Shown here: in pieces, positions 27,007 through 35,296 of the stretch
Layout: every line of letters starts with the position of its first letter
Position numbering within the stretch: the stretch's first letter is position 1
NCBI RefSeq assembly: GCF_047718555.1
Contig: NZ_JBDNRK010000010.1
Location: 1 to 64,000 of the forward strand
Direction: 5' to 3'
From: Clostridium_I sp047718555
GTDB taxonomy: Bacteria; Bacillota; Clostridia; Clostridiales; Clostridiaceae
Length of the DNA stretch: 64,000 nt
Notes under the pieces: generated by a model
Database searches by the model: none
Told to the model about the DNA's origin: nothing
Seen by the model: only the letters and a program-made list of their open reading frames with translations
Position numbers and translations under genes: made by a program

Positions 27007-27996
27007 TTAATACTCTATGGACTTTACACTTGATTCCCTTACTACAAGTCTAGGTTCTATTATTACATGCCTTTCTTTAAATTGTTTTTTATGGCACATA
27101 ATATCAACTAATGTCTCTATAGATTGTCTTCCTATCTCTTCTATAGGTTGAGCTACACTGCTTAAACTTGGACTTACTTCTTTACTTATAAATGTATTAT
27201 CAAATCCCACTAGAGCTGCTTTTTCTGGTATTACAACCCTCATCTCCTTTAGAATATCAAGTACAATTAGCGCCTCTATATCATTACATGCAAATATTCC
27301 AATATCTGAATCCTCAATAAAAGATTTTAAAAATTTTGGCAATTTTTTATTCACTAATTTATAATTAATAAGAAATAAATCTTTATCTATATCAAAACCA
27401 AAAGACTCTATTTCTTCCTTAAATCCTCTATACTTCTCATCCTCTTCGCCTACAAAAATAAATTTTGAATATCCCATATTTATTAAGTGTTTTGCTACTT
27501 CTCTTCCTCCTTTATAATGGGATATAGAAATGCAGCTAAATCCCTTAATATCTTGAGTAATAACAACAGTAGGTATATTAATATTTCTCAGGTTTTTAGA
27601 AACGTTGATTCCAGAATTACTTGGTACTATCAAGATACCATCAACATTATAACTCTTAAGTATACTTATATATTTCTTTTCTTTTTCTAAATTATCATCT
27701 GTATTGCACAATATAATACTATACCCGTATTTTGCCGCTTCACTTTCAACTGATTTAATTATATCTGAAAAAAATGGATTAGATATGTCTGTTATTATTA
27801 CACCTATAAGCAGGGATTTATTTCCCACAAGACTTTGTGCCATAAGATTAGGCTTATAGTCAAGCTTTCTTACCCACTCCATTACTGCTCTTTTTATTTC
27901 TGGATTTACTGAAGAATTTCCACTTATAACTCTTGATACTGTAGCCTGAGAAACTCCCACTTTTTGGGCTATATCTTTCATTGTAACCAACAACAT
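27007..27996 (-). CDS. LacI-family transcriptional repressor
   Basis: About 324-329 aa. The helix-turn-helix MKDIAQKVGVSQATVSRVIS is at the N terminus with the hinge helix KPNLMAQSLV, followed by a periplasmic-binding-like sensor domain. The start is ambiguous: AAAGGAGG is 2 nt before the ATG at 27996 and at better distance from TTG codons at 27993 and 27990, or the ATG at 27981. It lies inside the fructoside locus between transport and hydrolase genes and probably represses them through the matching palindromes at 26923 and 31757. Confidence 0.92.
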   Translation of the reverse strand: MLLVTMKDIAQKVGVSQATVSRVISGNSSVNPEIKRAVMEWVRKLDYKPNLMAQSLVGNKSLLIGVIITDISNPFFSDIIKSVESEAAKYGYSIILCNTDDNLEKEKKYISILKSYNVDGILIVPSNSGINVSKNLRNINIPTVVITQDIKGFSCISISHYKGGREVAKHLINMGYSKFIFVGEEDEKYRGFKEEIESFGFDIDKDLFLINYKLVNKKLPKFLKSFIEDSDIGIFACNDIEALIVLDILKEMRVVIPEKAALVGFDNTFISKEVSPSLSSVAQPIEEIGRQSIETLVDIMCHKKQFKERHVIIEPRLVVRESSVKSIEY

Positions 27997-28093
27997 ATCC
28001 TCCTTTGATTTTGCGAAACCTATTTATATATAAGCTTAATTTTATCATCCTAAGAATTGTCAGTCAATAATACCTATTGAGTAGATTATATAT

Positions 28094-28936
28094 TTAACCT
28101 TTTAGACCAGTGGAAGTTATACCTTGAACATAATAACGCTGTAATGCAAGGAAAATTATAATCATTGGTAAAGTTGTAAAAGTAAGTGCAGCCATTATAG
28201 GCCCATAATGTACTGGAGGATCAGTAAAGAATAGCTGAATACCAACTTGTACTGTACGTAATGAATCATCTGTAGTAACCATCAATGGCCACATGAAATC
28301 ACCCCAGTGTCCCACAATAGTTAAAACTGCTGAAGTTGCAATAACAGGTTTTGAATTAGGCAATACAATTTTTATAAAAGTTTTTAATGGAGAGGCTCCA
28401 TCAATCTCAGCAGCTTCTTCTAATTCTACTGGAAATCCCATAAAAAATTGTCTAAACAAAAATATATTAAAGCATTCGGCTATAAATGGTAAATATAGCG
28501 CTGAATAATGATTTACTAATCCAAATTTATTAATTATTAAATATAGTGGTAATAGAACTGTTTCAAAGGGAACAATATATAAGCCTATAATAACTAATAA
28601 TATTATCTTGCTGCCTGGAAAATGAAGCTTAGCCAATGCATATCCCGCCAAAGAATTCACAATTATTCCAAGTACAACTATAATTCCTATATAAATAAAA
28701 CTATTAAAAATATAACTTATAAAAGGTATTCTTATTAACATTTCATGATAATTTTGAAGTGTAAAATTACTTATAAGAAATCCCTTTAAGCTGCCAACAT
28801 TTTTAAAAATTTCATTTTCAGGTTTAAAAGAAGCTTCTACCATCCACAATAATGGAACAATAAAAATAATTGATACAATGATCTGTATAATATAAAGTAC
28901 AGTTTTTGTTAATCTTTTTTTAGCTTTCATATTCAT
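28094..28936 (-). CDS. Sugar ABC transporter permease (CUT1, MalG-like)
   Basis: 280 aa from the ATG at 28936 behind GAGGTG. Six membrane segments and the inner-membrane coupling loop EEAAEIDGASPLKTFIKIVLP (about residues 178-198) identify an ABC permease of the CUT1 carbohydrate class. It partners the permease encoded 22 bp upstream and the lipoprotein before it. No ATPase gene is present, as is common where a shared MsmX/UgpC-type ATPase serves several importers. Confidence 0.92.
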   Translation of the reverse strand: MNMKAKKRLTKTVLYIIQIIVSIIFIVPLLWMVEASFKPENEIFKNVGSLKGFLISNFTLQNYHEMLIRIPFISYIFNSFIYIGIIVVLGIIVNSLAGYALAKLHFPGSKIILLVIIGLYIVPFETVLLPLYLIINKFGLVNHYSALYLPFIAECFNIFLFRQFFMGFPVELEEAAEIDGASPLKTFIKIVLPNSKPVIATSAVLTIVGHWGDFMWPLMVTTDDSLRTVQVGIQLFFTDPPVHYGPIMAALTFTTLPMIIIFLALQRYYVQGITSTGLKG

Positions 28937-28958
28937 TAATATCACCTCAACTAATTCA

Positions 28959-29894
28959 TTAATTTTCTTTTTCTTTCAAAAGAAATTTTTGCATTATTAC
29001 AGAAACAGCTAAAATAATAAAGAAAAATATTACAGCCATTGCAGAAGAGTACCCCACATTTCTATACTGAAAGCCTTGCTCAAATATCATATATACCAAT
29101 GTTTTCGTTGATTCATTTGGCCCACCACCTGTCATAACATAGGGCTGGGAAAATAATTTAAATGCCTGTATAGTAGTAATCAATATAATAAATTTTGATA
29201 CATTACTTATACCTGGAAGTGTAACATTCTTAAATTTAACCCATGCATTGGCACCATCAATAGATGCTGCTTCATACAATTCTTCCGGTACATCCTGAAG
29301 TCCTGCAAGAAAAATCATCATTTGAAAACCTGCTGCCTGCCAAACAGACATACCTATAATTGAATTCATAGCTTGATGTTCGCTCAGTAAAAATGGCTGC
29401 CGTGCTATACCAAACATTTGCAAAATTCCATTTATTAAGCCGCTGTCTTTGTTATATAAAATTGTCCATAAAATTGAAACTACTACTATAGATGTGATTA
29501 CCGGGCTAAAAAAAGCAATTCTTGCAAAGTTGGAAGTTCTAATTTTTTTATTTACTAATATAGCAAGCAATAATGCAACACCACTTTGTAAAGGTACTAC
29601 AATTATTGTAAAATAAAATGTATTCCAAAGAGCTTTATAAAAGGTCTTGTCTGCCAAAATTAATTTAAAGTTATTAAGCCCAACAAAAGTTCTCTGCCCT
29701 GGCTTTAACATATTATAATTCTGCAAACTGTAAGTAGCTGCTAAAATAGCTGGCAATATTAAAAACACAAATATTAATATAAGAGCAGGAAGTACAAAAC
29801 AAATTCCCAAAATAGCCTTTTTATTTTTATATCTTAGCAAACTATCATTAAACTTTGACTTTTTCATATTGATAGGGCTAGTATTTGCTTGCAT
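28959..29894 (-). CDS. Sugar ABC transporter permease (CUT1, MalF-like)
   Basis: 311 aa, six membrane segments, with coupling motif EELYEAASIDGANAWVKFK (about 212-230). It is the first permease subunit of the importer, expressed between the substrate-binding lipoprotein and the second permease. AAAGGAG lies before the ATG. The co-located GH32 hydrolase suggests a fructose-containing substrate. Confidence 0.92.
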   Translation of the reverse strand: MQANTSPINMKKSKFNDSLLRYKNKKAILGICFVLPALILIFVFLILPAILAATYSLQNYNMLKPGQRTFVGLNNFKLILADKTFYKALWNTFYFTIIVVPLQSGVALLLAILVNKKIRTSNFARIAFFSPVITSIVVVSILWTILYNKDSGLINGILQMFGIARQPFLLSEHQAMNSIIGMSVWQAAGFQMMIFLAGLQDVPEELYEAASIDGANAWVKFKNVTLPGISNVSKFIILITTIQAFKLFSQPYVMTGGGPNESTKTLVYMIFEQGFQYRNVGYSSAMAVIFFFIILAVSVIMQKFLLKEKEN

Positions 29895-29967
29895 GTCTAT
29901 TCTCCTTTCATATTCTGTAAGTAAATATGATTTAGTTTAAAGCATACTTACTTACAGAAGTTATTTA

Positions 29968-31260
29968 TTACTTTTTATTATTTGCTAAATCATCATCAAC
30001 TCTCTTAGCTACTCTATCTAAAGTTGTTTTAACATCAGCCCCCTTAAAAATATCTTGTGTTGCATTGGAAAATTCCTTTGACAAAACAGGATATGATGTT
30101 GTATGTGGTCTTGGATGAGCCGTATTTAAAACTTGATCTTTTATAACAGACATAGGATAAGAATTATACTCAGACATTTTGTCAAGTGATGATTTCTTAG
30201 CAGCTGGTTTCCCTGCTCCTCTAGCTACTGAATATGATATATCTGTTGAAGTCATCCATTTAATAAATTCCGCAGCTTCTTTTGGATGTTTGCTATCAGA
30301 AGTTACTCCCCAACACCAATCACCTGAAGGTGAAACAACTTTCTTAGTTTTTGGACTTGCAGGATAATATGTTATACCATAGTCAAAATTAGGAAATTTC
30401 TTTAATGTTGAAAGTTCCCATGTTCCCATTAAAAGCATAGCAGCTTTTCCATTTTCAAATTCGTTTGGTACTGCCTGAAGATTCATTAATTTTTCTTTTG
30501 CAAATTTCTGCAAATAAGTAAGTGCTTCTACAGATTGCGGACTATTTATATAGCCATCAGCTTTCTTTCCATCATCAGAAATCAGCTTTCCTCCATTTGA
30601 CCAGATAAATGGAGCAAATCCATAAATTTGCCCTTCCCCTAAATCCCAGGACATATTAACACCATAAACACCGTTAGTTGTTAGTTTTTTTGCAGCATCA
30701 TATAAATCATCCCATGTCCAAGCATCTTTCAAATCAGTTGGAGGTTTTATTCCTGCAGCATTCAATAATTTTTTATTATAGAAAAGCACAACATCTGATT
30801 CAGTTTCTCCCAAAGCATATAGCTTACCATTATAAGTACCCTGCTGAATAATAGATGGTACAAAGTCACTTTTTTCTTCTGATGTAAAATACTCATCCAA
30901 CGGGATTATAATTCCTGCATCTGCATAGTTAGCAACATTAGGTCCATCCATTTTTACAATATCGGGTTCTGTATGTGAAGTTGCAGCTGCACTTATCTTA
31001 TTCTCATATTCATAAGAATTACCTCTTGGTAAAAGTTTTAAATCTACTTTAATTTTACCTTTATTAGCATCATTAAAACCCTTTACTGCATTTACAAAAG
31101 AATCACGTTCAGAGCCAGGTCCAGGATCAGGCTGCCATGCTGTAATTTCTACTTCCTTTCCATTTCCTGAATCACTTGATGAACTTGCACTGCTACCACA
31201 ACCACTTAAGAGTCCAGTAACCAGCAATACACTTAATAAAAGTGATAACTTTTTTTTCAT
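29968..31260 (-). CDS. Extracellular sugar-binding lipoprotein
   Basis: 430 aa from the ATG at 31260 behind AGGGGGAA; the 24-residue upstream extension lacks a site. A lipoprotein signal peptide ends in the lipobox LLSGC (C21), followed by a Ser-rich linker. The rest is a family-1 solute-binding protein (UgpB/MalE class). It captures sugar outside the membrane and feeds the two permeases. The 5' region is long: a repeat and a palindromic operator lie 260-510 bp upstream. A weak promoter candidate (TTGGAC-N16-TAATAA) lies at 31404-31431. Confidence 0.92.
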   Translation of the reverse strand: MKKKLSLLLSVLLVTGLLSGCGSSASSSSDSGNGKEVEITAWQPDPGPGSERDSFVNAVKGFNDANKGKIKVDLKLLPRGNSYEYENKISAAATSHTEPDIVKMDGPNVANYADAGIIIPLDEYFTSEEKSDFVPSIIQQGTYNGKLYALGETESDVVLFYNKKLLNAAGIKPPTDLKDAWTWDDLYDAAKKLTTNGVYGVNMSWDLGEGQIYGFAPFIWSNGGKLISDDGKKADGYINSPQSVEALTYLQKFAKEKLMNLQAVPNEFENGKAAMLLMGTWELSTLKKFPNFDYGITYYPASPKTKKVVSPSGDWCWGVTSDSKHPKEAAEFIKWMTSTDISYSVARGAGKPAAKKSSLDKMSEYNSYPMSVIKDQVLNTAHPRPHTTSYPVLSKEFSNATQDIFKGADVKTTLDRVAKRVDDDLANNKK

Positions 31261-31518
31261 AAATATTCCCCCTACATATATCATAATCAACAAATGAAAA
31301 TCATAATTCCTATAAAAATTATGAAATGACAATAGCTTTCCATAGTAAATCTGTATAATCAGAGTTTAAGAAAACCTTTACATAATAGAGTAAAATTATC
31401 TGCTTATTATTTTATCTAATTAAGTGTCCAATTTTCTCATTCTATAATACACCTACCTTTTCACTATATTTATTAGTGTTAATATAATAAAAGTCTTAAT
31501 CAAGTAAGGTTTATTTAT

Positions 31519-31661
31519 AAACAGATTTCTAAGTATCAGTATTTTTGATACTTAGAAATCGTTGCCCTTTAGGGTAAATTGTTATCCAGAGACGTAGCCA
31601 CTCTCTACTCCCACTTTATGAAAAGCGGTAGAAGTATTACAGTGGGTAGTCATCGGATAAA
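31519..31661. repeat. TTATCC...GGATAA repeat in the transporter 5' region
   Basis: It shares with 7010-7190 the hairpin AAGTATCAGTATTTTTGATA, the run CCTTTAGGGTAA and the core from TTATCC (31582) to GGATAAA (31661), but lacks the nested GAATCGCTTTCG module. Confidence 0.8.
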
Positions 31662-31756
31662 TGAAGATAAGTTTATTAATAGTTAATAGTCTTACGTTTT
31701 ATTTGCAAAATTAAAATGCAATGCATTATTTAAGATCCTAGCTTTGAGAAATTTAT

Positions 31757-31768
31757 GAATACGTATTC
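31757..31768. promoter_or_regulatory. Second GAATACGTATTC operator
   Basis: A 12-bp perfect palindrome identical to the core of the 32-bp palindrome at 26923. It sits between the transporter operon and the divergent methyltransferase, so it could control either. Confidence 0.6.
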
Positions 31769-31948
31769 TCAACTCATAATTAAATTGTAACATGGTAAAA
31801 ATTGGTTGTCAATGCTTATTATTGTAATTTTTTACTATTCTCTAGAATTATATCAAACATAACTAATATTCATTTTAGTTATATTTGATTTTATCCTATA
31901 ATATTATTATGTATTAATTTTACAATTAATGATATGGAGGACAAAAAA

Positions 31949-32707
31949 ATGGATTATAAAGACAAAGACAGATTTTTTTCAATGGCTGAAACTTATAATG
32001 AAATGATTAAGTATGTATTGCCACAATATGATTTTCTTCAAAATGAAGCGATAAAATCAGCACCTTTTAAGAAAAATGATGAGATAACGGTATTTGACTT
32101 AGGCGCAGGAAGTGGAATATTTTTAGAAAGAATTCTAAGTAATTTCCCAAAAGCTAAATGTTACTGGATAGATTATTCTACTGATTTTATGGAAGCTGCT
32201 AAAAAAAGACTAAGCGCTTACTCTGATAGAGTGAAATTCATAATAACTACTTTGCAAGATAATTTAAAAGAGAAGGTAAATACAAAGGCAGATTTAATTT
32301 TTTCCATGTCAGCCATTCATCATTTGGAAACTGAAGAGAAAAAAGCATTATATAAAAGTTGTTACAATATGCTTAAACCTTCTGGCTGGTTCTTTAACTG
32401 CGACGAAATGAAAACATTGTACAAAGATTCCTACATAAATAGCATGAAATTTTGGGTTGATCATGTTAACAATGCCAAATCACAGATTCCAGCAGATAAA
32501 TTAAAATATTATGAAAGCTGGACATCTACCTTTGGCAGATGGCAGGAAAGAAACATTAAACATGTGGATACCACTAAAGTAAAGGGTGATGACATACATG
32601 AAAGCTTTCTTAGTCAGATTGAATGGCTAAAAGATGCAGGATTCGTTAATGCTGATTTATTCGTAAAGTACCATTTGTGGAGTATAATTGGCGGAAGCAA
32701 AAATTAA
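31949..32707 (+). CDS. Class I SAM-dependent methyltransferase
   Basis: 252 aa from the ATG at 31949 behind GGAGG. The SAM-binding motif I is VFDLGAGSGIFLERIL, followed by an acidic YWIDYS turn and the ADLIFSMSAIHHL stretch typical of UbiE/small-molecule methyltransferases. The acceptor is unknown. It is divergent from the sugar transporter. A repeat begins two bases after its stop codon. Confidence 0.85.
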   Translation: MDYKDKDRFFSMAETYNEMIKYVLPQYDFLQNEAIKSAPFKKNDEITVFDLGAGSGIFLERILSNFPKAKCYWIDYSTDFMEAAKKRLSAYSDRVKFIITTLQDNLKEKVNTKADLIFSMSAIHHLETEEKKALYKSCYNMLKPSGWFFNCDEMKTLYKDSYINSMKFWVDHVNNAKSQIPADKLKYYESWTSTFGRWQERNIKHVDTTKVKGDDIHESFLSQIEWLKDAGFVNADLFVKYHLWSIIGGSKN

Positions 32708-32709
32708 AT

Positions 32710-32793
32710 TTATCCGATAACAGCCACACGTTCCTGGATAATTTATCTAAACTTAGTGTGAATACAAACTCCCACTAAGTAAGATTCATTGAT
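32710..32793. repeat. Minimal TTATCC...GGATAA unit plus hairpin
   Basis: TTATCCGATAACAGCC joins GTTCCTGGATAA across four bases (32710-32741): the two ends of the larger repeat with the middle removed. An ACTTAGTG...CACTAAGT hairpin follows. The block aligns with 25291-25370. Confidence 0.75.
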
Positions 32794-32873
32794 AGAGTTG
32801 TAAATCCTCTTCACACTAAGTTAGTATACAATATAAAACATCAATATAAAGAGGTTTTTTATGCAGTAAATTA

Positions 32874-32899
32874 AGCACATAAGCCTAAGCTTATGTGCT
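32874..32899 (-). terminator. Terminator of the spore-protein gene
   Basis: An 11-bp perfect stem AGCACATAAGC with a 4-nt loop, followed on the minus strand by TTAATTT. Confidence 0.75.
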
Positions 32900-32948
32900 A
32901 TATAAGGAGGATTTGTACTATAAATTTATTGACAGTATAGAAATTATT

Positions 32949-33113
32949 TTAAAGTTTTTGGGAATCTTTAGTTACACTTACAGAAGCATTTTGCTGTGGA
33001 GTAACATTTTCATTATCTCTTTCTTTAAATGGAATTCCAACTCCTTGTGCAGCTTCTATTTTAAGTTTATTTAAAGTTTCTTTTGCTTTTGGTGTTGATC
33101 CTTTGTTTGCCAT
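32949..33113 (-). CDS. Divergent alpha/beta-type small acid-soluble spore protein
   Basis: 54 aa starting MANKGSTPKAKETLNKLKIE, with AAAAGGAG before the ATG. The stretch LNKLKIEAAQGVGIPF parallels the first conserved helix of alpha/beta SASPs (LxxLKxEvAxEvGi). The NVTPQQNASVSV segment corresponds to their second region (LTsrQNGSVGG), but the glycines are replaced. SASPs coat spore DNA. The loss of the GG-x-M-V-K core and of the protease-recognition region makes DNA binding uncertain. It is monocistronic with its own terminator. Confidence 0.7.
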   Translation of the reverse strand: MANKGSTPKAKETLNKLKIEAAQGVGIPFKERDNENVTPQQNASVSVTKDSQKL

Positions 33114-33313
33114 ATACAACATCTCCTTTTTAATGACACCATTATATTTATGCAGTTTTAATAATCTTATTATAGGAATCTAGAGGATAATATGGAATTT
33201 AGAATTAAGATAGGATGATTTTGCAACAATATTTTAAAAATTACAAAATAGAGACACCTGATGCAGATGCATCTTAAAGTTAAAAAGTGCTTAATTAATT
33301 AGTTGTATTTAAA

Positions 33314-33342
33314 AACTCCAGCTTAAAAACTAAGCTGGAGTT
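33314..33342 (-). terminator. Terminator of the nitroreductase gene
   Basis: An 11-bp stem (AACTCCAGCTT and complement) with a 7-nt loop. On the minus strand the second arm continues into TTTTT. Confidence 0.85.
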
Positions 33343-33346
33343 ACAT

Positions 33347-34015
33347 TTATTTAATCCACTCTATTATTTTTTCTAAGGATTGCCTTGTTTTTGGTCTTGG
33401 ATCAGCTTTTCTATATCCGAAAGCGGCCATTATAGAAACTCCGAACTTGTCTTTATCAAGTATGCCTTCACTTTCAAGTATATCTTCTATCTTTTCTTTA
33501 TCAAAACCTTCAATAGGACAAGAATCAATACCTATTTCAGCTGCTGAAGTCAATATATTACCAAGAGCTATATAGGTTTGTTTTGAAGCCCAGTCAAAAA
33601 TACTTCTGTCGCTTTCAAGCAGCTTAAAATCATTTTTTTGGAAACCCTCATAGGCAGCTTTCTTTCCTTTGATAACATCTTCAGGAAGATGCTGCACCTT
33701 ATCCATAAACTCAGAAATATACTGAGAACTGTAAATCATATCAGTTTTTTTCCTTGCAAGAATTATTACAAAGTGGCTTGCTGTAGGCAGCTGACCTTGA
33801 GCTCCCCAAGCTGCCGTTTTTAGTTTTTCTCTTAATGCTTCATTTTGTACAATTACAAATTTCCATGGTTCAAACCCAAAAGAACTTGGAGATAATCTAG
33901 CTGTCTCAAGAATAAAATTAAAATCATCCTGAGATATTTTTTTATCTGCATCAAATTCTTTGCAAGCGTGTCTAAAATTATAGGCTTCTATAATTTTTTC
34001 TTTTTCAATTGACAT
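33347..34015 (-). CDS. Nitroreductase-family NAD(P)H oxidoreductase (NfsB-like)
   Basis: 222 aa from the ATG at 34015; the GTG at 34027 lies inside the ribosome site GAAAGGTGG. FMN-binding features are present: the N-terminal FRHACKEFD basic segment, LSPSSFGFEPWKF, and the C-terminal IDSCPIEGFD with the FGYRKADPRPKTR phosphate-binding tail. Such enzymes reduce nitroaromatics, quinones or flavins. A divergent HxlR regulator starts 210 bp away, a common pairing for quinone or electrophile response. Confidence 0.92.
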   Translation of the reverse strand: MSIEKEKIIEAYNFRHACKEFDADKKISQDDFNFILETARLSPSSFGFEPWKFVIVQNEALREKLKTAAWGAQGQLPTASHFVIILARKKTDMIYSSQYISEFMDKVQHLPEDVIKGKKAAYEGFQKNDFKLLESDRSIFDWASKQTYIALGNILTSAAEIGIDSCPIEGFDKEKIEDILESEGILDKDKFGVSIMAAFGYRKADPRPKTRQSLEKIIEWIK

Positions 34016-34049
34016 GTATTTTTCCACCTTTCAAATTCAATATTATAAT

Positions 34050-34106
34050 GAGGCATCTTCAAAAAAATAGCTAGTATCTTTCACTTGTTATTTATTTTCA
34101 AATTGC
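34050..34106. mobile_element. Short MITE-like element in the nitroreductase promoter region
   Basis: AGGCATCTTCAAAAAAATAG at the left and CACTTGTTATTTATTTTCAA at the right correspond to the two ends of the 161-bp element with its centre deleted. Confidence 0.6.
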
Positions 34107-34183
34107 TAAATTTTCATTATAAAATAATTATAAATATAAAATTAAATATGTTGAAGTATGCACATTTTTTATATATAATATAC

Positions 34184-34208
34184 AAAAAGGTACTTAAGTA
34201 TACTTTTT
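34184..34208. promoter_or_regulatory. Candidate HxlR operator
   Basis: AAAAAG-G-TACTTAAGTA-TA-CTTTTT is a dyad centred on TACTTAAGTA in the divergent promoter region, 17 bp before the HxlR start. Known HxlR-family sites are TAC...GTA dyads. Confidence 0.55.
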
Positions 34209-34224
34209 ATACCGAGGTGATAAT

Positions 34225-34575
34225 GTGAAAGATTATGTTGAGACTAAAATAAATGAAGAATGTACTAATAATCAATGTCCTGTTGAAACTAGCCTTAATA
34301 TTATAGGTGGAAAATGGAAAGGTATAATTATTTATCGTTTGCTTGATGGTAAAAAAAGATTCAATGAACTAAGACGTGAAATGCCTAGGATAACTCATAG
34401 AATGCTAACACTCCAGTTAAGAGAGCTTGAAAGAGATAGTATAGTTAAAAGAACTGTTTATGCGGAAGTTCCACCAAAGGTTGAGTACGAACTAACGGAA
34501 TTTGGAATCTCAATAAGGCCGATTATTGTTGCACTTTTTGATTGGGGTAAACTTGTTCAGGAGAAAGAAAAATAA
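34225..34575 (+). CDS. HxlR-family transcriptional regulator
   Basis: 116 aa, GTG start behind GAGGTGA. Winged-helix DUF24 protein: a Cys in NNQCPVE near residue 18 (position of the redox-sensing Cys in YodB/HypR relatives), then IIGGKWKGIIIYRLLDGKKRFNELRR and the wing VPPKVEYELTE. Divergent from the nitroreductase, which it probably represses until a quinone, aldehyde or oxidant modifies it. The cysteine role is inferred from the family. Confidence 0.9.
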   Translation: MKDYVETKINEECTNNQCPVETSLNIIGGKWKGIIIYRLLDGKKRFNELRREMPRITHRMLTLQLRELERDSIVKRTVYAEVPPKVEYELTEFGISIRPIIVALFDWGKLVQEKEK

Positions 34576-34669
34576 TTAGATAACCTGATATGTAAAAAAA
34601 TAAACCCAATATACGATATATAAAATATAATAATGTAAATGAGATTATTGATAAGAGAGGTATATTCAT

Positions 34670-34963
34670 ATGTCAGATAATATGTCAAAAACATATAAAA
34701 TTATAATAGCAATAATGGAATTATTTTTAGGAATACCCTTCTTAGGAGGTATCTTTATAATTGCACACGGCTGGATTCCGTTAATTTTATTATTTGTGTT
34801 GCATATCGTTGGTATATTTGTTGCAAGTAAGGAGTATAAAAGTAAAACGGCACATATATTAGGAGTCGTGGGTAATGCACTGGCGTGGATACCCTTCTTA
34901 GGATGGATATTTCATTTAGTTATAGGTATAGCACTTTTGATAGAAGGCTTAAATGATAAATAA
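34670..34963 (+). CDS. Small three-helix membrane protein, unknown function
   Basis: 97 aa. Three hydrophobic segments lie at about 10-30, 34-52 and 62-92. Two repeats of a (I/P)PFLG(G/W)IF-type motif (GIPFLGGIF and WIPFLGWIF) suggest an internal duplication. GAGAGG precedes the ATG. I do not recognise the family with confidence. It is followed by a terminator at 34994. Confidence 0.75.
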   Translation: MSDNMSKTYKIIIAIMELFLGIPFLGGIFIIAHGWIPLILLFVLHIVGIFVASKEYKSKTAHILGVVGNALAWIPFLGWIFHLVIGIALLIEGLNDK

Positions 34964-34993
34964 TAAAATTAATATTTCTAATGACAGCTAAAG

Positions 34994-35023
34994 AACACAT
35001 GGACATATAAATCCCCATGTGTT
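34994..35023 (+). terminator. Terminator after the small membrane protein
   Basis: AACACATGG...CCATGTGTT, nine base pairs, followed by TTAAATATT. Confidence 0.7.
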
Positions 35024-35062
35024 TTAAATATTAAAAATAAAATAGAACTCATAATTAAACTC

Positions 35063-35235
35063 CTATTTTTTACTCAGTGCATAATATCTGCTTTTCTTGT
35101 CCCCTATAGTAATTATTACTCCTTTTTTCACCAAGCTGCTAAATGCCTTTCTGGCTCCTGAAGATGAAATTTAAGTTATATCCCTCTTAATTCCTTATTG
35201 GTTATTTTTTCATTCTGTTTTAGCACTTAGTAGTG
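35063..35235 (-). pseudogene. Decayed winged-helix (Fic/AlbA-type C-terminal) fragment
   Basis: In one minus-strand frame the peptide ends SSSGARKAFSSLVKKGVIIT then IGDKKSRYYALSKK, a typical C-terminal wHTH (S..ARK.L..L..KG.I...G..KS.YY.L). Upstream in the same frame the continuing homology is broken by three in-frame stops, and no start is available. It appears to be the relic of a lost regulator or ATP-binding protein. The rest of the 34964-35296 gap shows nothing further. Confidence 0.55.
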
Positions 35236-35296
35236 TTTATATACTGATGTAATTTGTAATCATTTCTTAAAATTCAATTTTTGTACCAAATATTAT

